From Saprospiraceae bacterium (GTDB lineage Bacteria; Bacteroidota; Bacteroidia; Chitinophagales; Saprospiraceae): DNA of 48,020 nt. Positions 1-6,368 of this stretch are shown here, in pieces. The position numbers and the translations under genes were made by a program. How positions within the stretch are numbered: the first letter of the stretch is position 1; every line of letters begins with the position of its first letter. A model generated the notes under the pieces. The model made no database searches. It saw only the letters and a program-made list of their open reading frames with translations, and was not told where the DNA came from. Location of the stretch: contig JAHDFQ010000003.1 of NCBI GenBank assembly GCA_020628085.1, positions 16,368 to 64,387 on the forward strand. Reading direction: 5' to 3'.

Positions 1-30
1 AAAATAATGGCTTCGTAGCTTAATTGGATA
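1..30 (+). repeat. Left copy of 30-bp direct repeat (GIY-YIG 3' end plus tRNA-Arg 5' end)
   Basis: Positions 1-30 are identical to 295-324. The repeat spans more than tRNA sequence: its first 8 bases lie upstream of the tRNA 5' end, and in the right copy they belong to the end of the GIY-YIG reading frame. Read in the same frame, bases 1-18 would encode Lys-Ile-Met-Ala-Ser-stop, exactly the C-terminus of the downstream GIY-YIG protein. This suggests (inference) that a second, upstream copy of the nuclease gene ends at base 18, outside the window. Confidence 0.85.
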
Positions 31-57
31 CCCGCCTGCGGCAGGCAGGGAGTACCT
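9..57 (+). pseudogene. Truncated tRNA-Arg 5' fragment interrupted by a GC-rich palindrome
   Basis: Bases 9-30 match the first 22 nt of the intact tRNA-Arg at 303-324. A 19-bp GC-rich insert (31-49) interrupts the D-loop region. Bases 50-57 then continue the tRNA sequence (equal to 325-332), up to the start of the anticodon stem. After that the match stops and an unrelated AT-rich leader runs into the GIY-YIG start codon. No anticodon, T-arm or 3' acceptor strand is present, so it cannot form a tRNA. Confidence 0.8.
31..50. repeat. GC-rich near-perfect palindrome inside the tRNA fragment
   Basis: Within this segment the 13 bases 34-46 read GCCTGC-G-GCAGGC, a palindrome with 6-bp arms around one central base, flanked by CCC and AGG. 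The composition contrasts sharply with the AT-rich surroundings. It sits exactly between the two halves of an otherwise continuous tRNA-Arg segment, so it looks inserted. Short GC palindromes of this kind resemble REP-like elements. Whether it is repeated elsewhere in the genome cannot be seen here. Confidence 0.6.
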
Positions 58-69
58 AAAATCGCAAAG

Positions 70-312
70 ATGCATTATGTTTATGTTTTATATAGCGAAG
101 ATTACAAAAGATATTACACAGGAATGTCTCAAGATGTTGAAAAACGCTTATTAGAACATAATAGAGGAAAGACAAAGTCGACCAAACCATATCGACCTTG
201 GAGGGTTATTCTCACAGAGACTTTTCCAACAAGAATAGAAGCAAGGAAACGAGAGGTTTACTTGAAATCAGGACAAGGTCGAGATTATATAAAGAAAATA
301 ATGGCTTCGTAG
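70..312 (+). CDS. Small GIY-YIG nuclease-domain protein (UPF0213/YhbQ-like)
   Basis: An 80-residue protein that is almost entirely a GIY-YIG domain. The YVY near the N-terminus (residues 3-5) and YYTG at 15-18 form the GIY-YIG core, Arg26 follows in the KRLLEHN helix, and a Glu lies in REVYLKSG near residue 62. These match the catalytic Tyr, Arg and Glu layout of the family, which cleaves DNA in UvrC and homing endonucleases; the stand-alone small members are mostly uncharacterised. The last codons and the TAG stop lie inside the downstream tRNA-Arg gene (overlap 303-312). The gene sits between a broken and an intact copy of that tRNA, as expected for a tRNA-associated mobile nuclease. The start at 70 follows an AT-rich leader. 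Confidence 0.85.
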   Translation: MHYVYVLYSEDYKRYYTGMSQDVEKRLLEHNRGKTKSTKPYRPWRVILTETFPTRIEARKREVYLKSGQGRDYIKKIMAS

Positions 313-324
313 CTTAATTGGATA
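295..324 (+). repeat. Right copy of 30-bp direct repeat
   Basis: Identical to bases 1-30. It joins the last codons of the GIY-YIG gene to the first 22 nt of the intact tRNA-Arg. Confidence 0.9.
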
Positions 325-376
325 GAGTACCTGATTACGGCTCAGGAGGTTGCAGGTTCGAGTCCTGCCGAGGTCA
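303..376 (+). tRNA. tRNA-Arg (anticodon ACG)
   Basis: A full cloverleaf can be drawn. The acceptor stem is 303-309 with 369-375 (two G-U pairs) and the discriminator is A376. The anticodon stem is 330-334 with 342-346, closing a 7-nt loop with ACG at 337-339. The T-arm is 352-356 with 364-368 around TTCGAGT. No CCA is encoded. The 5' end overlaps the GIY-YIG stop codon, so the tRNA is probably processed from a transcript that includes the nuclease gene (inference). ACG, edited to ICG, would read CGN codons. Confidence 0.95.
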
Positions 377-378
377 CT

Positions 379-416
379 AAGTGGTTAGCAGCTTTTAAAG
401 TTGTTAGCCACTTTTT
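379..416 (+). terminator. Rho-independent terminator after tRNA-Arg
   Basis: A 14-bp stem (379-392 with 400-413, including three G-U pairs) with a 7-base loop is followed by TTTTT at 412-416. It lies directly downstream of the tRNA and separates it from truB. Confidence 0.8.
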
Positions 417-440
417 AGTTTACGCTACTTCGCAAGAAAA

Positions 441-1175
441 ATGATAAGAAACGTGCAAACCAAATCAAAAGATATTTCGGGTATTAATTTTTTGGAAGGA
501 ACGATGTTGTTGGTTAATAAACCTTTGACATGGACCTCGTTTGATGTCGTCAACAAAGTGCGGTATAATTTAAAAAAACGTTTAAATATCAAAAAAATAA
601 AAGTTGGTCATGCAGGTACATTAGACCCGCTTGCAACAGGTTTATTGATTTTATGCACAGGGAAATTCACCAAAAAATTAGATTCCTATCAGGGGATGTT
701 TAAAGAATATACTGGAACAATCACCTTAGGTGGTACTACGCCATCACACGATCTAGAAATGGAGGTCGATCAAGAATATCCAACCGATCATATTACAAAA
801 GAACTGATAGAGCAAGCTCGACTATCATTTTTAGGCGATATAGAACAGCTTCCACCCATGTTTTCTGCTTTAAAAGTGAATGGAGAACCGTTATACAAAA
901 GAGCGAGAAAAGGTGAAAAAGTAGAGGTTAAAGCCCGACCCGTTCATATTTATGATTTTGAAGTGGATTCTACCAATTTTCCAAATATAGACTTTCGAGT
1001 CTGTTGCAGTAAGGGTACTTATATTCGAAGTTTGGCCTATGATTTTGGAAAAGCCCTAAATAGTGGAGCGCATTTGACAAAGCTCGTTCGGACTAAGATT
1101 GGAGAATATAACTACGAAGATGCTTGGGATTTAGACGAATTAATCGAAGTTTTACAAAACACACCAACTGATTAA
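441..1175 (+). CDS. truB: tRNA pseudouridine(55) synthase TruB
   Basis: Isomerises U55 to pseudouridine in the T-loop of elongator tRNAs. The 244-residue length fits the short TruB form found in Bacteroidota, without a large C-terminal PUA extension. The catalytic motif GTLDPLATGLL is at residues 59-69 with catalytic Asp62. The flanking LLVNKPLTWTSFDVV (24-38) and the later TYIRSLAYD motif are also family signatures. The start at 441 gives a slightly long N-terminus before the conserved LLVNKP; Met22 is a possible alternative. It lies behind a tRNA-Arg terminator, and its 3' end overlaps the convergent gene at 1172 by 4 bp. Confidence 0.95.
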   Translation: MIRNVQTKSKDISGINFLEGTMLLVNKPLTWTSFDVVNKVRYNLKKRLNIKKIKVGHAGTLDPLATGLLILCTGKFTKKLDSYQGMFKEYTGTITLGGTTPSHDLEMEVDQEYPTDHITKELIEQARLSFLGDIEQLPPMFSALKVNGEPLYKRARKGEKVEVKARPVHIYDFEVDSTNFPNIDFRVCCSKGTYIRSLAYDFGKALNSGAHLTKLVRTKIGEYNYEDAWDLDELIEVLQNTPTD

Positions 1176-2053
1176 TCAAAGACCAACTCATATAGATTTC
1201 CACCAAAATTTGTTTCCTTTTCTGACGTAATCCAAAGTGTATTTTCATCAACATAAGTACAGCCTTCTATCTGTTCGTTGATATCTAATGCTAAACTTCT
1301 TGGAGTAGAATAGAATAAATTGATGGGGTTAAAATTGTCAAAAAGATAAACATACGTATTCAAATCCTGAGCATTATCGTATCCAATCAAAGCTAATTGT
1401 TGCGTTTCTTCCCAGTATGCCGCATCTGTCACTAAAGCATTTACATCGAAAGAATCAATTGGAGAAGGGACTTGAACAGAATCAATTAAAGGGTAAAGTT
1501 CATATAAATACGTTTTCAAATTCAGATGGCTTTTTGAAAATAAAAATAGACGATCTTGACACCAAATCATGGCTTCCATATTAAAATTATGTTGCTCGTT
1601 TTCAGGATCAAAATCTACTTGATTAGCATAAGCGAATGAAAGGGTATCTGTTACATCAAAAGTCGTTTTATCTATTTGATATACCTTCAAGTCGGATCTA
1701 TTACCAGCATTATTACCGAAATCACCAATAAAAATAGAGGATTCGTTTTGCGTTAGAGCTTCCCAATCCCTATGATCTATATTTTCAATTAATTTTGTTT
1801 CATCTAGGAGTCCAGTAGTTGATTCAATGAGATATAAATACGTCGTATCACCACTATCATTGTGTGTAATAACTTGATTGTTGAAGTGGATTAAACCAGA
1901 AGACTCATTAACTATTTCAGGTAGATCAAACTTTTTTTCTAAGGATGTGATTTCAGTTATAAATGGATCGCCTACCACACTCGGCTCATCGCAACCCATT
2001 GGAGTTAGCAATATAATAAACGATAACGAAGAGCATAACGATCTTAATATCAT
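1172..2053 (-). CDS. Putative lipoprotein, possible beta-propeller; function unknown
   Basis: A 293-residue exported protein. The N-terminal hydrophobic segment ends in LLTPMGC, so Cys21 is the likely lipidation site, although the lipobox is not ideal. The body holds recurring strand-rich units such as HNDSGDTTYLYLI, IFIGDFGNNAGN and LFLFSKSH, spaced as in a beta-propeller. Proteins with the HNDSGD and GDFGNNAGNR motifs are common hypothetical proteins in Bacteroidota. I do not recognise an enzymatic motif. It starts 19 bp after the CotH-family gene on the same strand, so the two are probably cotranscribed. It overlaps the end of truB by 4 bp in convergent orientation. Confidence 0.75.
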   Translation of the reverse strand: MILRSLCSSLSFIILLTPMGCDEPSVVGDPFITEITSLEKKFDLPEIVNESSGLIHFNNQVITHNDSGDTTYLYLIESTTGLLDETKLIENIDHRDWEALTQNESSIFIGDFGNNAGNRSDLKVYQIDKTTFDVTDTLSFAYANQVDFDPENEQHNFNMEAMIWCQDRLFLFSKSHLNLKTYLYELYPLIDSVQVPSPIDSFDVNALVTDAAYWEETQQLALIGYDNAQDLNTYVYLFDNFNPINLFYSTPRSLALDINEQIEGCTYVDENTLWITSEKETNFGGNLYELVFD

Positions 2054-2072
2054 AGATTTAAGTGCTTATTAA

Positions 2073-4538
2073 TTAGGGATGCAACATGATAAATGGTTGC
2101 GAAACTGTTCCAGTTTTGGTATCTAAATATAATACAAAAACCTGATTATTCTCAGCCGTTTTGAGATTGGATAGTTTGATTTTTGGACGGTGTAATCCAG
2201 CATTTAAAATGCTCGAAGGTGATTGATATACCAACTGCCCATTGGTAGAATAAACAGAATATTGAACCTCTGAAATTTCATCTAGCACAAACGAAAATTG
2301 AACCGTATTTTCAGTTATAGGATTTGGAAAAACAGTTAATTCGTAATCCTGTTCTTTTGTAGTTTCAAATACAGCTGTAACTGCATCATGTTCTTCAAAA
2401 TTAAATGAAAATTGAGGGTTTGAATTGAGTTCTGAAAAACTGTGAAGTGCTTGCCATCCTTTAAATTGATAACCAGTATTTGGAATAATTTCCATCGAAA
2501 CAGGAACGCCTTTGTAATAGATTCCTTTCCAAGGATACTGATGGGGTTCGATGGTATTCAGTCTGATAGTTCCTGCATTGGGTGGATAAACATTGAGTTC
2601 CAATTCAATTTGAGCTTCTAAATCAAAATAACTTTGAAGATAATCTCGTGCATAAGTAGGGCGATCTTCTACAAATTCATAGATTTCATCTAGTTTTTCC
2701 CCCGACCATTCTTCGTAGGATTGAATATCCCATTTTTCCAACTGTCGGGGCATATATGGAATGATTTGATCGATATGTTGATCGACTTTTTTTACTAAAT
2801 ATTCTGGAACATAGCTAGTATTGATAATATCTGCATAGCGATTGATAAAATAATGTCTAAATCCTTGATTTGCCAAAAAAGCTTGCATAATATTAATGTG
2901 CTTATTTAATCCATCAAAATCTGTCATTTTACCTCCAAAAGAATCTACATCTGCATCCGACCAACTTCTAGCACCCAAAGCAACATCCATATCGAATAAC
3001 AAATATCGCCACTTAGCACCAACCTTACGTTCTCGCCAATATTTGATATTATTCGCTGGCCAATCCGTATTGTTTGATAAAGTTTGAATAACAAAATAAT
3101 CAACCAAAGACTGAATGTCCATTTGTGAAGCTGCATATTCATAATGATTAGGATCACTTAAATCATTGTTTTGAGTAAAGTCATAAAACGCTTCAAAATG
3201 TTCTCGATTGCCAATAATCGTACTCGTATCAAATTCTAATAAATCTAAGCTATCAATTTCAACACCAAAATTATTTGCCAAAAAATATTCATCCGATTTT
3301 TCTCGTAAATACATTAAACCATGAAATTGACCATTGATATACCAAAGCACAGGCTTAGAAGCTAAACAGTCAATATCAAAACCTTCTTCAAGAATAAAGT
3401 TTGCCATAAACGCATCACGCATATATGCCCAGCCAAAATCACCACTGGCATTTCTAAGTACGATTCTTTTGTACTTAGAACGAGATCGTGTCTCAAAAAA
3501 TGGATATTCTATATGTTCTAGTCCATATTTATTTTTCGCTAATAATCGAATTGATTTAAGGGTATTAGTTCTTGAACCTCGTCCACCATGTGTTTTGAGA
3601 CCAATTTCGTGTTGATACGCCAAACTTTGATCCGACAAAAAATATTCAAAATGAACAGGTATTTCTTTATTTTCCCAAAAGTTAGCACCCCAGTACGGCC
3701 AATCCGATTCTGCATGTTCCCCAAATTCAAAAAGTCCGTTGATGGGATCGAAAAGAATGGAGTCTTCAACCGTGATATTGACAATAGGTAGACTTTGATT
3801 ATCGTCGATGAAATAGGTTTGAGTAACAATATTAGACGGTTCTACATTTTCACCAAATGCGATAGCACGGATGCTGGCAGATTGATCTAGTAAAAATGGT
3901 TCGGTGTACAAAAAAGACTCTTCACTTGGCGTACTGCCATCTAGTGTGTAATAAATTTTACAATCGGAATTGGTGCATGAAAGTGAAATAGTTACCGCAC
4001 TTTCATGGAAATAATTGGTGTTTTCAAATACTGGATCAGGCGCAAAAACCAAGAAATTTCCATTTTCATTACTGGCATCAGGAGTAGCCTCATCAAAATA
4101 AAATAGTTGTTCACTTCCATCTGGTAAGCTTCCATAACTTATATCGTCGCTTAATGAAGGTATGGTTAATGAACTGATTAATTGGTTATTAGCATCGCTA
4201 AGATAAAGCGTTTCTCCATTAGAAGAGATCTTAAAGTTTGCATGTAAAACGGGATTGGTCTCATTTCTATCCGAAGCAAATACGATTAGAAATGATTGTG
4301 GAGGCATTTCAATATTCGGAAAAATCCACTTTTGTACATCATCACCACTATCGCTCAATGCAAACCCCTCTAAATTAATATTGTTATCAGAAAAATTGTA
4401 TAATTCAATCCAGTCTGATGCCTCCCCATAATTGTCTAATAGTAAAGTCTCGTTATTAGACGAAACTTCGTTGATTGAAATTTGACAATAACATTGAAAT
4501 GAAAGAATAGAAAGAAGTGTAATCAATAATGTTCTCAT
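2073..4538 (-). CDS. CotH-kinase family secreted protein with lamin-tail domain and T9SS sorting domain
   Basis: The chosen start (4538) gives 821 residues beginning with the signal peptide MRTLLITLLSILSFQCYCQ; an upstream in-frame ATG at 4580 would add 14 non-signal residues. Domains in order: lamin-tail domain (about 20-140, ISINEVSSNN and DWIELYN); a chitobiase C-terminal-like domain (about 175-245, IYYTLDGSTPS); a CotH kinase domain (about 255-620) with NNTDWPANN near 490 and the acidic LLFDMD near 514-519; and a C-terminal type A T9SS domain (VFPNP). CotH proteins are atypical protein kinases first known from Bacillus spore coat. In this T9SS setting the protein is probably on the cell surface or secreted. 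It is followed closely by the lipoprotein gene at 1172. Confidence 0.88.
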   Translation of the reverse strand: MRTLLITLLSILSFQCYCQISINEVSSNNETLLLDNYGEASDWIELYNFSDNNINLEGFALSDSGDDVQKWIFPNIEMPPQSFLIVFASDRNETNPVLHANFKISSNGETLYLSDANNQLISSLTIPSLSDDISYGSLPDGSEQLFYFDEATPDASNENGNFLVFAPDPVFENTNYFHESAVTISLSCTNSDCKIYYTLDGSTPSEESFLYTEPFLLDQSASIRAIAFGENVEPSNIVTQTYFIDDNQSLPIVNITVEDSILFDPINGLFEFGEHAESDWPYWGANFWENKEIPVHFEYFLSDQSLAYQHEIGLKTHGGRGSRTNTLKSIRLLAKNKYGLEHIEYPFFETRSRSKYKRIVLRNASGDFGWAYMRDAFMANFILEEGFDIDCLASKPVLWYINGQFHGLMYLREKSDEYFLANNFGVEIDSLDLLEFDTSTIIGNREHFEAFYDFTQNNDLSDPNHYEYAASQMDIQSLVDYFVIQTLSNNTDWPANNIKYWRERKVGAKWRYLLFDMDVALGARSWSDADVDSFGGKMTDFDGLNKHINIMQAFLANQGFRHYFINRYADIINTSYVPEYLVKKVDQHIDQIIPYMPRQLEKWDIQSYEEWSGEKLDEIYEFVEDRPTYARDYLQSYFDLEAQIELELNVYPPNAGTIRLNTIEPHQYPWKGIYYKGVPVSMEIIPNTGYQFKGWQALHSFSELNSNPQFSFNFEEHDAVTAVFETTKEQDYELTVFPNPITENTVQFSFVLDEISEVQYSVYSTNGQLVYQSPSSILNAGLHRPKIKLSNLKTAENNQVFVLYLDTKTGTVSQPFIMLHP

Positions 4539-4631
4539 ATGTGTACTAAACGCACTATCTTTACGGTAGATATGTAACAAATGTTAAAAACGCAAAGTTC
4601 GTCATTTTCTGATTATATAAAAGCAATACAT

Positions 4632-5060
4632 ATGACACAAATTACAATGAAACGGCTTAATAAAGCCATGCACTTTAAAGCGACCAATGAAACAGGTAAT
4701 AGTATAGAAATGGATGGTAGCCCAGACATTGGTGGTGAGAATAAAGGCGTTCGTCCAATGGAATTATTGTTGATGGGCGTGGCAGGTTGTAGTACCATTG
4801 ATATTGTGATGATTTTGAAAAAAATGCGTCAAGAATTGATGGATATTGATGTCAAAGTAGATGGTGAAAAAGAAAAAGCAGATACCTATTCTTTTTATAA
4901 AACCATTCATGCACACTATATTTTGACTGGTAATGTTGATCCCAAAAAAGCAGAAAAAGCGATTGCTTTATCTATTGAAAAATATTGTTCCGTTTCCAAA
5001 GCACTAGAACCTATGTCGAAGATAACGACGAGTTTTGAAATTATCAACAACACGATTTAA
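4632..5060 (+). CDS. OsmC/Ohr family protein
   Basis: The protein from Met at 4632 is 142 residues; an upstream ATG at 4581 would add 17 residues that do not resemble the family. It contains RPMELLLMGVAGCSTIDIVMIL, the OsmC core with one redox Cys, and a second Cys in IEKYCSVSKAL. This is the Cys pair expected for hydroperoxide-reducing OsmC/YhfA-type proteins, with the YhfA-like spacing. The metZ start codon immediately follows the stop, so the two form an operon linking thiol-peroxide chemistry and sulfur assimilation (inference). A TATCTTTA box just upstream could be a promoter. Confidence 0.88.
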   Translation: MTQITMKRLNKAMHFKATNETGNSIEMDGSPDIGGENKGVRPMELLLMGVAGCSTIDIVMILKKMRQELMDIDVKVDGEKEKADTYSFYKTIHAHYILTGNVDPKKAEKAIALSIEKYCSVSKALEPMSKITTSFEIINNTI

Positions 5061-6218
5061 ATGAAATTTGAGACAAAAGCGATCCGTATTCAGACAGAAC
5101 AAACACAGCATCGAGAACATAGTACACCTATTTTCCCAACGTCGAGTTATACGTTTAAAAATGCCGAACAGATGCGTTCGATGTTTGCAGGGGAGCAGGA
5201 GGGAAATATTTATAGCCGTTTTACCAATCCCACTTGTCGGGAATTTGAACTCAAAATGGCTGCCTTAGAAGGAGTAGAAGATGCCGTTTCTATGGCTTCT
5301 GGTATGTCGGGTGTGTTTGGAACGTTGATGACTTTTTTGGGACAGGGCGATCATATTATTGCCTCACGTGCCATTTTTGGATCAACCTATCAAGTTCTTT
5401 TGAATTGGTTACCCAAATGGGGGATTGAGTATACGTTTGTAGATTCCAATCGTATGGAAGACTGGGAAAAAGCTGTACAGTCCAATACGAAAATGTTGTT
5501 TGTCGAAACACCATCCAATCCAGGTTTAGATATTATAGATTTAGAAAAAGCAGGCGCATTTGCAAAAACACATCAACTTCTGTTTGTGGTCGATAACTGT
5601 TTTGCGACGCCTTATTTACAACAACCTGCTCGTTTCGGAGCTGATATTATTTTGCATTCTGCTACTAAATTTATCGACGGGCAAGGACGTGTCTTGGGTG
5701 GTGTTGCATGTGGAAGTCACGAAAGTATCGATGAAATCCGTCGATTTGGTCGTAATACAGGACCAACTTTGTCTACTTTCAATGCTTGGATATTAACAAA
5801 AAGTCTAGAAACACTACATGTTCGCTTAGATCGTCATTGTGAAAATGCTCTAAATTTGGCTAAACATTTAAGTCATCATTCACAAATATCTAAAGTCAAT
5901 TATCCATTTTTGGAAAGCCACCCATCCTACGACATTGCAAAAAAACAAATGAAACTCGGTGGTGGACTGGTCACTTTTGAACTGAAAGATGGCATTGAAA
6001 AAGGCATACAATTCCTAGATCGAATTAAAATGTGTACCCTCAGTGCCAATCTCGGTGATACCCGTACTATTGTAACTCATCCAGCGAGTACTACCCACGC
6101 TAAACTTACAGAATCTGCCCGACAAGAAGTCAGCATCACAAACGGACTAATTCGTGTTTCGGTTGGTTTAGAACATATTGATGATATTATTGCGGATATT
6201 GAGCAGGCGTTGGGGTGA
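5061..6218 (+). CDS. metZ: O-succinylhomoserine sulfhydrylase (Cys/Met metabolism PLP enzyme)
   Basis: A 385-residue fold-type I PLP enzyme that would make homocysteine from an activated homoserine and sulfide in methionine synthesis. Lys203 in HSATKFIDGQGR is the Schiff-base lysine and Asp178 in VVDNC binds the PLP ring nitrogen; YSRFTNPT (51-58) is the substrate and cofactor loop. The HSATKxxDGQGRVLGG form is typical of MetZ rather than of cystathionine gamma-synthase or beta-lyase, but substrate choice cannot be proved from sequence. The gene directly abuts osmC and ends at the 150-bp structured intergenic region. Confidence 0.88.
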   Translation: MKFETKAIRIQTEQTQHREHSTPIFPTSSYTFKNAEQMRSMFAGEQEGNIYSRFTNPTCREFELKMAALEGVEDAVSMASGMSGVFGTLMTFLGQGDHIIASRAIFGSTYQVLLNWLPKWGIEYTFVDSNRMEDWEKAVQSNTKMLFVETPSNPGLDIIDLEKAGAFAKTHQLLFVVDNCFATPYLQQPARFGADIILHSATKFIDGQGRVLGGVACGSHESIDEIRRFGRNTGPTLSTFNAWILTKSLETLHVRLDRHCENALNLAKHLSHHSQISKVNYPFLESHPSYDIAKKQMKLGGGLVTFELKDGIEKGIQFLDRIKMCTLSANLGDTRTIVTHPASTTHAKLTESARQEVSITNGLIRVSVGLEHIDDIIADIEQALG

Positions 6219-6221
6219 GAA

Positions 6222-6365
6222 GTGAGAACACTGTGCTTTGAGATCGTTCCGATGAATCGGAACTTTGAGAAATGAGACTCCAAATTAGACGCTCAAAAGT
6301 CGCTTTGGAGTCTCATTTCTCAAAATTTAGCGTAGCTAAATGCTCTCAAAGCACAGTGTTCTCAC
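6222..6365. repeat. Multi-armed (cloverleaf-like) inverted repeat between convergent genes
   Basis: An outer perfect 22-bp stem, 6222-6243 with 6344-6365, encloses three consecutive hairpins: 6246-6253 with 6256-6263 (8 bp), 6264-6284 with 6304-6324 (21 bp, perfect), and 6325-6331 with 6335-6341 (7 bp). Nearly every base is paired, giving a four-way-junction shape. It fills the gap between metZ (ends 6218) and the histidine kinase (ends 6369). It may serve as a bidirectional terminator, but the elaborate architecture suggests a MITE- or REP-type element. No T-tract accompanies it. Confidence 0.85.
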
Positions 6366-6368
6366 CTC

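Noticed and set aside
6222-6365. tRNA-like or ribozyme RNA because of the cloverleaf shape
   Set aside because: Arm lengths and loops do not match a tRNA or any ribozyme I know; only the topology is similar.
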